Source: Lichenostomus cassidix (taxonomy: Eukaryota; Chordata; Aves; Passeriformes; Meliphagidae). Taken from it: DNA of 64,000 bases. Below the pieces are notes generated by a model. The model did not search any database. It was not told the origin of the DNA and saw nothing but the letters and a program-made list of their open reading frames with translations. Every line of letters starts with the position of its first letter. Within the stretch, counting starts at the first letter, position 1. The DNA is taken from the NCBI GenBank assembly GCA_008360975.2, contig CM039182.1:19564324-19628323 (forward strand), written 5' to 3'. Of this stretch, positions 1-13,884 are shown piece after piece. Both the position numbers and the translations under genes were made by a program.

Positions 1-2169
1 CCACTGAAGTCAATTCCACACCCAGAAGCAAATAATAGATTTGGACCTACAACCATTTTCAGCAAAGACACAATAAATATAATTTCAGGAGTAGCTTCAT
101 TCCACTTTGACTCAAATCTTCAACAGAGAAACTTTCACTTCTGGAAATAAATGGATACCCAATGCCACATCTTGTATTCTACTGAGACAAACGTAAAAGA
201 AACCTACCTTCACAGTGAATTATAAAGCACTACTACATCAATCATCTATTAAAAATAAAATCCCTGCACTACTGGTAATACTTTGCCTACAGTAAACGCT
301 GACCTAAACCCCACAAATCACATGGGCATGATTTTGTGGTTTTGCTCTTAAGGTGCTGTTTTGAGTCTAATCTTTCTTTAAGAAAAAAAAATAGAGAGGC
401 TATTTCCATGCTAATTTGCATCCAGACACTAAATGTCTCTCCCTGTAGTGGCACCAATAAGCTCTTGCTCCTCTTCTGACCCTATAAAGACATCCTACAG
501 TCCTACTCCAACTTTACAGCAATATTCTCCAGGTTTTTAAAAGCAGGTACAGCTCATCACAACCAAGGAAGCAAGAGATGTCCCACTTTTGCTGAAGAGG
601 GATAAAGAGAAACAGACAGAAATGCAACAGCCTGCCTTGAGGCATAAAGGAAATCTCTGTAGGAAACAATCTTGTACATAAAGACTTAAAAAAGGATCTT
701 GGAGTCTTTTAAGGGTCTTTAAAAAAGCCCTTAATGTTTTTTTTTGTTGGCTTTCAGGTGTTTTAACAAGTCATCCAAGAACTAAAATAGTACAAACAGG
801 CTCAATTTGTAAGAAATAAATGAAAAATAGTTCATCTGTAAAGACTACATTAATTGCTACATTAGTTGCTACATAACTACAAAAAGTTAAACTATACTCA
901 AAATTATTAAGAGATGCCTGAAATAATACAGTTACATGCATTCCAGTCAATAACTGAGAATTTTTTCTGCCAGCATGGTGCAAGTAACATTTCCTGGTCA
1001 AGAACACATTATGTGTGACTCAGTAATCAACTGTGACTTCTGTGGTTACTAGGATTTTTCTATTTTCCCTAGATAACACTGATACAAAGAATCAACTTAA
1101 TCTGGATTAATTAAAAAAAAAAAAAACCTTAATTTTTAAAGAACAATTTCTGGATTACATGTTATGTGATACCCAATGAGCATACATCTGCATATCTACC
1201 TCTAATACTATCCACATTGACATACAGTTTAAGACAAAGATTGATTTTGGAAACAGTCCAAACCATAAACACAGCACAGCAGACTTAGCAGTGTCCATTT
1301 AAACCATAACCACTTAAAATGACAAAATTAATAAACCCTGATGTTTCCAGATGTCAGATTCTCAATACATCTTGGATGACTAGGCTCAATTATCTAGATT
1401 AGAGGTCTTTCATTTTCATTAGCTCACATACAACAATAACAAAAAATGAATGAATTAGGTAGAACAAAAACATATGTTGCCCTCCATTTAATTTTTAACT
1501 CTTACAGAAACAGCTTCAGACAGCTTTTCTCAATGCTGTAGTGCCTTGGGTGATTTAATTTTTAATTAAGCAGACTATTTAAACAAGACTTTAAATTTTA
1601 AGATGAAAAATTATGCTGAAATGGGCATTTACTTTACTGTTAAAGGGTGTGCAATATAGTATTGGCTCCTTCGTGGAATTTAACCTCTCCTTTGTAAATA
1701 TGAATAAAGTATTACAACTGTGAAAATTTGTATTATTAGAATACAAGGCCCACACCCATGGTCCCTACAGACTGTGACAGACAGTTCTTTCAGCAAAGCA
1801 CCCACATGAAATACAAACCTTGCAAGTGTCATTTGTACACGTGTGTTGGAAAGGGTGCAATTTAGAAGCCAGTTCAACATGACAGACTGATCCCTCTCTC
1901 ACAGAATCAAGAACTGTGCCTTGCACTCATAGATCTGTGATCTGCTGTTTCTCCAAGATGTAATTTTTTTTTTTTTCCTAAAACAAAGCCATGGATCCTA
2001 AACCAGAAGTTTCAATTATTAAGGTTTAGGCTCAGTTACAAGAACAAAGTATTCTCAGTTACAAAAAGAGAAAAACAAGCGATTAAAAAAACCAAAAAAC
2101 AAAAAGTGGAAAGTGTAAATACCATGACAACCTCCTGATTCAGCTGCTCCAGCAGCAGGTAATAGGCAC
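1..2169. other. CACNB2 intronic sequence, no feature seen
   Basis: AT-rich, with short poly(A) and poly(T) runs. No credible exon, RNA gene or recognisable transposon. The next CACNB2 coding exon was looked for here on the minus strand and not found. Confidence 0.7.
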
Positions 2170-2895
2170 CTGTGCAACTCAACTCCAGCACTGCAAATCA
2201 CATTAAGAAAAAATTAAATTCACCACATTTAACTCCATATATTTATTGCCAAGATGGCGTTTTTGAGGGAGACTCTAACTTGCTGGATGTCTGCTGGAAA
2301 CTCAACACAGCAGAGAGAAGAGAGTATATGAGGTTCCTGGAGCACGTGGAGGGCAAATTCCTGACATAGCTGGCAGGCAAGCCTGCCAGGGATGGTGCCC
2401 CACTAGACCTGCTGCTTACAAACAGAGAAGGGCTGGTGGGAGATATGGTGGTCAGAGCTCGTCTTGGACACAGCAGCTGCCAAATTATAAAGAGTTTTTC
2501 ATTCTGGGTGAAATGAAGAAAAGGGTCAAGAAAATCTCTGCCTTGGACTTCCAGAGGGTGGACTTTGGTCTGTTCAGGACACTGGTTCAGAGTCACTTGG
2601 TTAGAGACAAAGCTGTCTGGGAAGGCTAGACACAATTTAAGAAAAAAACAGGAAAAGAAGAAATGGCCTCAAATTGCACCATGGAAGGGTCAGGTTGGAC
2701 ATCAGGAATAATCTGATTCACCAAAAGAGTGGTCAGGCATTGGAATGGGCTAGCCTGGGAGGTGATGGAGTTCTAATCCCTGGAATGGCTCAAGAAAAAA
2801 CTGGACATTGAACTTAGTCAACATGGTGGTGTTTGATCAAAGGTTGGACTCTATGATCTTGGAGGTCTTATCCAACCTTTATGGTTCTGTGACTC
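2170..2895 (+). mobile_element. CR1 LINE fragment, internally deleted (ORF2 endonuclease part joined to 3' end)
   Basis: The first part (to about 2635) translates, with in-frame stops, to the end of the CR1 ORF2 endonuclease region. Recognisable pieces are LLDVCWKLNTAERRE, FLEHVEGKFLT and LDLLLTNREGLVGD. From about 2660 the sequence jumps to the CR1 3' end: 'ggtcaggttggacatcagga', then 'ggttggactctatgatcttgg' and 'ccaacctttatggttctgtga'. The reverse transcriptase region between them is missing. The element is in sense on the plus strand, antisense to CACNB2, and is dead. Edges are approximate. Confidence 0.9.
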
Positions 2896-3035
2896 GCAGT
2901 GTGAGCTGTGAGGCAATTAGCTAGGCTGAAGACAAATTGCCATGTAACTTATACCAGGCTTAACACTGAAAACTTAGTTACACTAACATATAAATAGTGC
3001 ATAATACATACACAGGCAGAGGGATGATAATGTTT

Positions 3036-3308
3036 ATCTCACTGCACTTTCAAAGAGCACAATGACTTCCCCAGAACTCCTCTCAACAGAACAAAAAAGT
3101 TTTCTTTATTCTTCTTTACTGGAGGTTAAAAATGTTAAAGAAATTTGCACATCTGAAAAGGGGATCCTGATGTTTATAAAAATTTATCTCATTGCAGTTC
3201 CAGAGAGCACACATCACTTCTCAAGAACTCCTCTTAACAGAACAAAAGTTTTCTTTATTCTACTTTACTGGAGTTTTATTGAAGAACAGTTCATATCTGA
3301 AAAGGGAC
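3036..3308. repeat. Diverged tandem duplication, period about 145-150 bp
   Basis: The block from 'atctcactgcactttcaaag' (3036) to 'atctgaaaagggg' (about 3163) is repeated from 'atctcattgcagttccagag' (3186) to 'atctgaaaaggga' (about 3306). The shared inner parts include 'aactcctct(c/t)aacagaacaaaa' and 'gttttctttattct'. The copies have drifted apart by substitutions and small indels, so the duplication is old. It is not a repeat family that I recognise. Confidence 0.85.
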
Positions 3309-6300
3309 AGTTATTAAACTTTTCTGTCTCAAAATGAGTTCTGTTTCATGACTCAAAGTCTCTTCCTTGAAACAACTGTACCCAAGCCATAAGCAGATGC
3401 ACCCTGATGGTACCATTTTCCCACCTGAAGAGACATATCCCAATGCAGGGGGTTGATCAAGCTTCAGGACAGAGCGAGCACCATCTAAACACTCCTTGCT
3501 GTTTATTACTGAAACTATGCAGGGAAAGTGGAATGAGGATGCTGGAGCCTCTCTGGGGTGACCGTATTGGGAGCAAACAAAACTCACTTCATTTGCAGAG
3601 TATGCTTCTGGGGAGCACACTGGTGCTGCAGTCAAGGAGCTGTGCCAGCCCACCCCAATGGCTGCAAAATGACTCCTGAACCCCAGGACAGCCCTGCAGG
3701 GGTGGTCACCCCAGAGGGGAGGCAAAGAGCCACCAGCTCCTAACGTGGGGATTCCTCTTGACACCTCAGATCAAGGTCAAGCTCTGTTACTTTTATGTTG
3801 CATTGGCAATTGGGGTAGGAGCTAAATTAATTCAATAGAAGCTACTACTAAACCAAGTCTGGCAACAGGCAACTGATCACTGAACATTTGCCACAGTACG
3901 CAGATACACTCACTAACCCGCTTCACATCAGGCTTTTGTTCTGGATACAGCTATTCTGCGTGAAAAATAATCTCATCTTCACCTTGGGATAAGGACAGGA
4001 TCACCATCTTCACTAAGGATGTGTTCATGCCACCCGTGGAGAATTTCCTGAAAACTTAATTTTTTAAGTCTGATAGAAACTGACTTAATTTTAATTTTTA
4101 GTTGCCAAAAACCAGCTCCAAAGACTGCAACACGGAAGTGTTACAAGTCTTACACCCTACCCCACACTGGTTTTATTTCAGGCTGGCAGAAGGATGAAGG
4201 TTGGAGGCCAGGACAGCTGCGCTCCAGCTTATTCACACTCAGCAGTCCCAATTGCTGCCGCCTTTGGGAACTGCCAGAAGGCTACAGCTGTCACTGGCAA
4301 CTGCAGGCTGACAACCAGCTTCTTTGGCTGGTGTAGCCTCCCTGCAGACCTGAGGTTTCTGCCTTCAGATGCTCTGGGTGCCTTCTATACACTTGTCCTC
4401 ATGGAAGGACGAGTTGCCAGTTAGGGCAAGAAAAACAACTCTGCCTCACAGTGAGTTAATGGAGTTATTTTCTTCTAATATTAGAGCATTTAAAGAAAAC
4501 TGTATCTGCAGAATTCATTAAACTAACTTTGCAACTAATTTCTGCCAAACTGTTGAATCCAACAGTTGGTGGCAGAAAGCATTAATTAGCATGTCACATT
4601 ACTCTATCTGCTGTTAGAGAGTATTGATTGCAAGTTAACTATTACATGGAGTACCACAAAAAAATCTAAATGACACTTTACACAGAGCAGCTCTTTGCAC
4701 ACCATAGCAACAGAGAGAGATTGAAGTAAAATGGTCTGGTTTCTATAGCAACTATCACACAGGCCATCTGTAATCAAAAGAAAACCTAGCAAAGGCAACA
4801 AAATGGGAGATTTTGCATACTGGAAGGCTATTCATGTACTTAAAATATATCACTCCTTAATGTTCGGTCCACTCTAGTCCCAAAATATTATTTAAGTGCA
4901 AGAAATCTACAAAAGCTTCTGAAAAAACTTCTACTTAATGAAACACTAATTAAAGGCTCACCATCACTACCTCCAAAAAGACACCCTTTAAAAAAAGTCA
5001 GTGTTTTTCAGACACTACATGTACGACCCTCAAGATCCATAATTCATGAGCTCATCAAGTATTTGGTTACTATTCTGAAACTCAAATACTCTAAGAGAGG
5101 TACCAGTGCTACACATTTGACTATCTACTATACAAAACTGCTTTTAGAAAGTCAGCATTTCAGACAGAAGCATTTAACCACACTTTTTCTAAAATACAAA
5201 TATATAAAGACATCCAATTTTTGGAAAAAAAAACCCAAAGAAATCCAAATGTAAGAAAGTAACAAAGAAAAATGAAATTAAATCCCCTACAACAAGAGAG
5301 GCATTTTTGTCATGCAGTTCATGTCCTGAACAGAACAATATTATATTACCATACACCATATGTGAATGGAAGGTAAATTCAATGTTAATGATGCAATGCA
5401 CTCTCTTCTTCACATTTCAGTATTTTAAATCCTGTGAATATAAAAGGGACTCGTACTTCTAGACAGGGAAACATTTTAATATTAAATGTAATTTTTGGTG
5501 GAAATTAACTGGCTATACATAGGCTTTTAATAAATTATAGAACTAGCAATGAGTGAATAAAAGTTGTTATTGACATTGGTCCATTTCTTTTGCTTTGGAA
5601 AATACTAATTTGCAGAACATCAATCATCCACACGCTGAAGGCAGGCATTTCAGCCTCCTGGGCTCATGCAAAATAGAAAGGAGCAATCTGGAAAAACAAA
5701 ATTCAGTTCTCCCCTCAGTATGGGGAAGGAGACTAGGGGATCACCATGGTGACCTGATCCTGTCAGAAGTTTATTCTTTACTAGAGTTTCCATGACAGCT
5801 CCTTAAATCCACTTTCCCAACGTCAGGATGGACTAAGCTTCAGATGCTTAGCCTATTACCTGGGTGGTCTACGTGCCCCCTGGCACCTCCCTTGTCCTGG
5901 GACAAGGTAGAAGGATGACTAGATGGCAGCACTGGTGACTGCTCCAGCACACACCATCCTTCCCTGCTCTGCTCTGCCTGAAGGCACCAGGATTAGAACA
6001 AACAGAAATCTCCAGTCAAGGTGGTGGCTGAGAGAAAGTAAGTGTGGCTAAATATTCCCCAAGGCTGCAAACCTACTCCCTGCCTGTATCCAAACAGCAC
6101 AGGAAAAAGCACATAGGCTAATGAACAGCTGGGGCAATGGCTGCATATTCCCTGTCACCACCCTTTCCACTCTTCAGACACAGAAGAAAACAGCCTATCC
6201 AGAGCTGTTCCTTCAGGTGACAGAAAAGCTGCCACACAAAAGACCAGTGCCTGGTCTTCTCACACCATATGAAAAAGAAACACAGTCTAACCCACACAGC

Positions 6301-8011
6301 CAAATACAACAGGAAAAATCAACCCAACAATCAGAGTTTAATCACTAGATGATTTTGTTCCTATAGGAAACGTAGGCTTGCATTGGCACTCAAAGCTGTA
6401 AGTTACTTGACTGAGTACAGTACTGCAGGAGAATTCAGAATGAGTCTTGTAAAAAGAGTTCAATCTGGTATTGAAGAGCATCTTTCATATTATAGACCTT
6501 CATTATCCATTTTGCAGATATCTCCATTTATTTAGATGTGAAAGTAAATTCAGCACTCAAGCAATCTTAGCTTAGATCTATAATTATCCTGAAAAATAAC
6601 TACCATTTGTAGTCAGTGTAGATTCTTTCACAGATTTAGGCAAAATTAAATAGATCGAAAGCATAATTTTCATAATTTTGTTCACAAACCTGTTTGGTGA
6701 GTTTATCACATTCCTGACATCAGTGAACATAGATACAAATGTTAGGATGCTGTACATCCCTCCTGATAACATACACATGTGGGGAGCAGTTTTCAAAAAC
6801 CTATCCACTGGCTGCATTAAGTACTTTGTACTACTAACAATCCTTATTCTTTTTTTATTCAAAGGTCAAGAAAAAAAATGTATCTTCTAATAGGTTTGCA
6901 CAATGTGCAAGAAATGGAAAACTATAAATGAAGAAAAGCCACACCTTTATCTCTGATCATAACAAGTTTAACAAAATGTACTAGCACTGAGGGAAGGATG
7001 AAGTGGGGAGGTTGTGGAATGCTAAGGAGGAAGCCTTTCAATGGGTTAGCTAAGGAAGTCACTAACACCCATAGGAGATTATATTCTTAGCTATATCTCC
7101 AGTAGCAATCATGCAGCACCACAGGAATCATTCAGCAGATCAACAAAAATCAGCCAATGCCCCTGCAGGCCTCCATTCTACGCAGAAAGGTTTTTATTTC
7201 AGACAAGATTTAGTGTTGGACAAAATGTTTACAGCATACACAGGATTCCACCATTGGTTTGGACCCTACTAGAACCGTAAAGGATTAAAGAACATTTGGG
7301 GCATGCCTCGAGCTTCTGCTTGTACACTGCTGTCACTTTAGTCTCCTATCATGCTTATCAAAACCATTCCATAATCAGGAGATTTACTTCCATTTCAAAT
7401 TTTAGACTGTTGTCAATATGTAAAGAAAGAAAAGCCTGAAATCTTCATTAAACCAGAGCTGACTTGTGTCTCTTCAGCAAAATCATGTAAAATTTTTAGC
7501 ACAAAGAAAACCTGTGAGTTTTGTTCAGTTTTGATCTTTCAAATCTCAAAAGTGTAATCATGAGAGCAAATGGACCATCTATGTAGAAACCAACAATTTA
7601 GGGGAAAAAAAAAGCAAACCTCCTTAAAATAAAATAAAAATGTGTCACAATGTTTAGTAAAAACAGTGTTTGATCCAATTTGCTTTTTATTTTCAAAATA
7701 TGTCTTATCAAGTTAATTAGCATTAATAATCATTATACCCTCATATATTCAAAGTACCACACAACTTCTTCCCTGCAATTGTACAACATATAATTTATGA
7801 TATCTGGGAATTTTATGCTGATTCATTCATTATGTCTTAATTGCTTTGACACTATATATGTGATAAATGTATGTGCACTACCAGCCAAATTAAAATCTAT
7901 GAAAATTTTAAAAATATCATGCATGAGTCTTAAACACAAAATAATCCTGTTGCAACAGAGATCTACTTCCAGCACACGATGATGAAGTTTAAGATGGAAT
8001 CAAAACTATTC
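3309..8011. other. CACNB2 intronic sequence, no feature seen
   Basis: Unique-looking, mostly AT-rich. A somewhat GC-richer patch at 3390-3770 and another at 5830-6110 have no open frame or repeat I recognise. Confidence 0.65.
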
Positions 8012-8156
8012 CTATTATAAAGTTTTTCTTCTTTATATTATAAAGTTTTACAGATACTATTATAAAGTTTAAAAAGTTAAAAGTTAAAAAAGTTAAAACT
8101 ATTATACTATTATAAAGTTTAAAAAGTTAAAACTATTATAAAGTTTTACAGATACC
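8012..8156. repeat. AT-rich minisatellite built on ATTATAAAGTTT
   Basis: The 12-mer ATTATAAAGTTT occurs at 8014, 8037, 8059, 8109 and 8135. Spacers are made of 'aaaaagttaaaa' and 'tacagatac' variants. It is a compound tandem repeat with irregular period (22-50 bp) inside a CACNB2 intron. Confidence 0.9.
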
Positions 8157-11100
8157 ATGTCTGGTATCTGTAACACTGCCACATGAGATATATTCAATTT
8201 TAAACGACACTGCAAAAGGTCAGAACAATTCCCCTAACCTTGTCAAGGCTGGCAAGATTGATAATAGTTTTAGGTAAACTTAGCATCCATGTCATGTGTA
8301 TTGGACTAAATATAAAATTCAGAGAGCAGAGGGAACAAACATATTTAGAAATTAGAAATGGAATTTCATTTTCCAGACCAACAGTTCTATATCCAAGAAT
8401 ACAATTCTGTAAATATTAACTAGTTCACTGTCATCTGATTGTTCTTACAATTTATGTGTAACTTGCACAAAATTGTATGGAAACTGAGTGAAAGCATCAT
8501 TAACTTCCTTGCTGGTCTACCCTTTGTAGCTATAGTAGAATTTCTTTAGAGTTGCATTTTCTTTTTCTGTAACTCTTTGAAATCCAGATCCATTTCAGTA
8601 ATTATGCTTCACCTTCTTCCTCAATATGCTAAATAACCACTTAACACTGGCTTTGGCCTATTAAATCTTCCTTTTAATTCAAGACATTGATTAACATAAA
8701 TTCCACATTCATTAAAAAATTCTTTTGTGTCTTAACTTTTTTAACTTTTAGAAGACACAGAACACATTTGCACTGCAGTCAAAGCCAGTTTTCTTCTCAT
8801 CAGAGCCAAAGTCAACACAACTGACAAATGATTCTCTATAATCATCCTTGAAACAGTGATTTAGTACTCCATATGTACTCACTGCAGCTTGGTTCAGACA
8901 GAAACAACTAATAGCCATGCTTTTGTTTATTCACTGTATTGAGAAACTTTATGAAACATTAAAGAGTGAAGGACAAAATCAGAATCATGGAAACACATTT
9001 TCACGTATTTGTGTCCTTAAGCTTAGATATCCCTTGCCTGACAAAACACTACAAGAATGAAAAAAATCTCTAACATTAATGGCCACTGAGAGAAGATGGT
9101 CTGGATATTACAATTACATGCAGCAAAAGACTTATCCTCAGAGAATATTTGAAAAGACAAAAAGAGGAATCCATTACGTGCACACACACGTGCTGCTGGC
9201 CAGTCCATGCAGCAGAATACATATTAGGAAAGAAATACACACAAAAAAAACACACATACTGGCAGGGCACAGTAACTTCAGTACAACCACATTTATCTCT
9301 GTGCTACGTTAATGTCAAAAATGACAAAAGATAAACATCCATGTTCAAAAATGACAAACCTCTTGTCATTTTTGCTCTAATGCAAAAATGGCAAGCGATA
9401 AGCATCCATGATTGCTGAACAGAAAAAAAGGACAAACTTAGACCACGAAGAATCTATGTAATTTTAAATTGTTTAATGCTTTGGCTTTATTTAAATGAAT
9501 AAAAAACATTCTCCTCTAGTAATTATGGACACAGTACCTCAGCCATTAAAAGATACATCTGTATTATGCTTCTCTAACAACAACTGATATTATAGAAACT
9601 TTAGACAAACATATTTTCTGTTTCCCTGAATACATGTTGATGACATAGCACACAGATTATCCGAGCAGAGCACACTTTTGTCATCAGAAAAACATTATAA
9701 TTTACTCTTAAAGAAGGCTATTGTACTTTTACCTTGAATATTATTACATTCTGAACTTATTTTTTAAACTTGTAGTATGTTGTATGGAATTTTAATGCTA
9801 CTTTACTCTGTAAATAACTCACAAAGCCTGGGCAGTAACAATCATGAAGGGCTATACCCTGTGCAATGAACACAGTGACACAAAGTTGTGTTTCAGCAGT
9901 GATGATGAAGAGAAAAAGAATTACAAAAACCAGCTATAGCAGCTTCTCTAAAATATTCCCAATGCACATTCATTTGGACTGTGTTTTGCATTTACAGTAT
10001 GCTTTTCTCAATTATTACTGAAGCAGTGATGATTTTTATGCTCCCCCATTTGATTCATTGATCACTGTCTTTGATTAATATAGTAAACCTAGCTGAACAC
10101 TTCTGCAGTTGTAAGAATAATTAAAATAAACCAAAGAGAACAAAAAGCACTTAACAAATGTAAAAAAATGACTGATGCTGACCACCTTTTATTATTTTTT
10201 TTGTTCCCTATGTTAATTTATCCTGTGTACATTCTTTATTGCGTTGGTCAAAAAGAAAAAAGACCCCAAATAAGAACCTTATTTTATATTCAACAGATTA
10301 TGCCACATATCTGGAATAATTCTTCCTTGTAATGTCTTTCTGCTTTCTTGCCAACTTCCACTAACACTTTTGAGGACTTTTTATCACTTTCAGCAGGATT
10401 TCCAGAAGATGCCAATTGCAGCATGTAGCTCAGCTTCATGGCGTTTACAACTGAATGCACAGTATTTGACAAGAAATTAAATGTGAGTTCTTGGGAATTC
10501 ATTTTCATGCACAGAATAGTATGTATTAAATTTCATTGTCCCTTCTTAAACGTGTGTTTTTTTAGTGTTTGTTTTATGTATGACTAGATCACCTCCTGAA
10601 GCAGGCCAAGAATAGATCACTGGACACTGATGTTTACAATCTGACTATCTGACTTGCTGGCAGCCACTTTGTAGGCAACTAAAGTGGTATGATCAGTAAG
10701 GCAATTTATTAATAACACAGTATTTATTAATTCTTGCAATCTAGGTCTAGTGCTGTCATATGCCAGCTATGAAAACTTTTCTTTAAGGTCTGACAGCTTT
10801 TTTCAATTTCCTTGCAAGGTAAAAAGATACCCCTCTGAACCACACAAAAAAGAAGTATTTCATTAAATTCTCCAGGCAAAACAGGATTCTTGTGGCTATA
10901 TTTTGAAGGATCGGTACAAAAAAAAGCCCATCCAATTTTGTGTATTAATAAACTATAAAAATATTAAGCTGAATTTCAAACCAGTTATTGCTAATATTAG
11001 ACATAATAAAAAAGCATAAAATATCATGCAACACTGTAACAAATATCACAGTTTTATTATTGGCTAGGCACTATATAGACAAAAATGAAACAATTCTGGC

Positions 11101-13884
11101 CTTAATGGACTTAAAACTATGCCTGGCATTTTTTCAGAGAAGGGCATGAAATCAAAGATTACGTAAAGACAGAGCAGAAATTAAAATCATTTGGACATTA
11201 GTGGATAACAGAATGTTGGGGGGGATACAACTGACCCAGTTTCCATGCCATTAAGAAAAGCAGTCTTCACAAACAGTAAAATATTCCAACAATCGGCTTT
11301 TATAGCAATTTCCTTGATTTTCATGGTAAGTCAAGCCTACAACACCATATTTGTATACACTCACATTGAACATTTGAGCTTCGCAGCTCCATGGCCCAGT
11401 GCCTTAATCGTGTTCAGTCCCACCTTTATATAACCACAACAAATTTCCTGTTATGTCAGACTTCAGAGACATTATTAGAAAGTTTATTTGAACAGTGCTT
11501 GGACACCAGCAAAATATTTATAACAGATAGCTTTGGTAGAGCAAATTCAATTAGCAAATCATTTAAAGAGGGCAAGCAACATGAGTTAATGTCTATATTT
11601 ATATCATAATTCATTATTGTTTAGAAGATATTTTTAAAAATCAACAGAAAGCAACACAGAAAAAGTCAAGTAATCTAGCCTGGTAACTTTTAAAAAATTT
11701 CCTCTAAAAGATGCAGTTGAAGGCCATCTAGTATTTTCATCCATTTCTTCTTTATATACATGTTTAGAAACATTTCTGCTGGAGTATTTTTAAGAAATAA
11801 TCTTTTGACAAAAATATCAAACATGGGAACACACAGTCATTAAATGGTGTTACTCAAAACTGAATCACTGTCAACAAAAAATCCCATAAAAATTAGTATC
11901 TTCTCATTGCCATTCCCATTTTGCATTTTACAGTCTGGTGTCTTTCTGCAGAGCAGAGGATGGGGTCTAAACTGCTGAGTTACAGCACGATGCCATCCTG
12001 ATCATGTTCCCCCATGGCAAGCAGCAGCAAGAAAACTACACACTACTGCTCTGGCCAGCCATATGGAACTATCAGCAGAAATCTATACCTCTCCCTAGAA
12101 TCACATGAATAATGCATTAGGTGCCTAACTGTGTAGGATTTATCTTTGAAAATACAGGCTTAGCTCTCAAACAGCACTCTAACCAGTTTTGTCATACAGT
12201 ACCCAAAGTAACTCACACTAGGTTTCTTCTGCTGTTCTAAAATATTTGCTTAGTGCTTCTAGCTCTGACTATCTCCTGTTACAATTTTTCATTGGGAAAA
12301 ACTAGAATAGTACAATGATTTTTTTAACCTAAACAGAAGTATTTTTTCAGATTCATTTGGGCATTTAGCATACTGACAAATAAAAAAAAAACAAAGTGCA
12401 AACATTTACAATTCAGTTTAAATATGTAGCTCAGACCCATGACACATGTAATATGTAAACACAAGGATGGTAAATGGGCTCAGATCAGTTCCATGGGGCT
12501 AATGCCAGCCTAAACCAGCAAAACCTACCTTGATCTGTCTTAAGCCCTTGTGCATTTCCACATCCTACCTGTTGCATTAGCCCAGAGTCCCTGATTTCCT
12601 AAGCTTCCTCAGGCACCAAATTCCTATTTTTGGCAGCACCACAGCGCTCTCTACTTATACCAATATCCTCTTGTACCTCTGCAAGGACCAGCTTCAGATG
12701 ACAGCACATCTACACATGTGCTTCTTGCCCCACGACAATCCTCACATCCACTGACCATCCCATCACTGCCATACAGAGAGGGCAAAGGTCTTAACTACTT
12801 CAGACATGTTAAAGCAGTTGAGTCTGTTTATTGCAGCAAGGAAGTTAAGAGGCGACTTGAACAAGGATTACACATAAGCTGGGGCAGGAAGGGTTTATAA
12901 TAGTAAACAGGTCTTTAACCTAGTAGAAGATGTCAAAATAAAAGCAAAGGATTAGAAATTGAATCTAGACAAATTAGGTGAGACAACTGCATTTTGGACA
13001 GTCATTAAGAATAAATTGAGATGGCATAGCTTTAAAAAACAAGGGGAGAGGAGGGGACAATAGCAGGTAAAGGGGGTTTTAAGCATTAAAATTAAGAGAA
13101 GAAATCTGTGGTGATCACCATTAACTACATAAATACTAAAGTGTAACAAAACACTTTTGATGTGCTTAAGTAATTCAGATAATTTAAGGTCTAAATTAAA
13201 GTAACTGGAGACATGAACCATAAACCTGATTCACAATGCTGTGATCTCATAAAAAGCCTTTTGTAAACCAATCTCAGCTTCATGGTTTCTTCTCTTCCTA
13301 AAAATCTTGGTATTGATTTATGAAACCTTTTCATATTCATCTAGAATCTGAAGTCCTGCATATAACTTGAGTTTGTGTTTTGGATCATTTGGCATTTAAT
13401 GTGCCATTTTCCACTCCTTGGTTTGCTGGAGGGAGGTTGCTGGGCCCCTCTGAAACTAGTCTGCTGCTCTGTTTCACAATTCAGTGTCCCCTGAGTCACC
13501 ACTTATATTTGCTTGAATTATGGCTTCTCGTTATGAGCAATGATTCATAATTCTCCAGCTGCTCACACAGGTTTCACACAGGGCTTGGTAGACCATGATT
13601 GTAGAGGGCTTTAGCATTGCAAGGTAAGTCATGGAGCACACTTACATGGAGCTCCACCTCTTTCAGCACCACCTTCACTGACCACAGCCAGGGACAGCTT
13701 GTAAGAAGCAGCTGTTTCCTGATGGAACATTCAGCTTCAGAACTAATGGCTTAACTCAAGTTCAGACGTGCGAAGTAATAAACTACAGACCAGCTTGAAA
13801 GGCCAAATAATTTTCAGATACTGGCTTGAGATTCAGGATGATACCTTTATAAAACAGGATTTACCCAGGCACCAATCACAATAA
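8157..13884. other. CACNB2 intronic sequence; only the 9.3-kb hairpin cluster stands out
   Basis: AT-rich and without credible exons. The hairpin and direct-repeat cluster at 9314-9410 is listed separately. Confidence 0.65.
9314..9410. repeat. Short direct and inverted repeat cluster with a 12-bp hairpin
   Basis: A perfect inverted repeat has CAAAAATGACAA (9346-9357) paired with TTGTCATTTTTG (9363-9374) across a 5-nt loop. It is flanked by two direct copies of a 30-bp unit, 'gtcaaaaatgacaaaagata' plus 'aacatccatg' (from 9314) and its variant ending 'gataagcatccatg' (to 9410). Confidence 0.85.

Noticed and set aside
2243..2635. 130-codon minus-strand open frame
   Set aside because: It is the antisense of the CR1 endonuclease fragment.
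3291..3764. 157-codon minus-strand open frame
   Set aside because: It overlaps the tandem duplication, its translation resembles no protein I know, and a plus-strand frame of similar quality covers the same bases.
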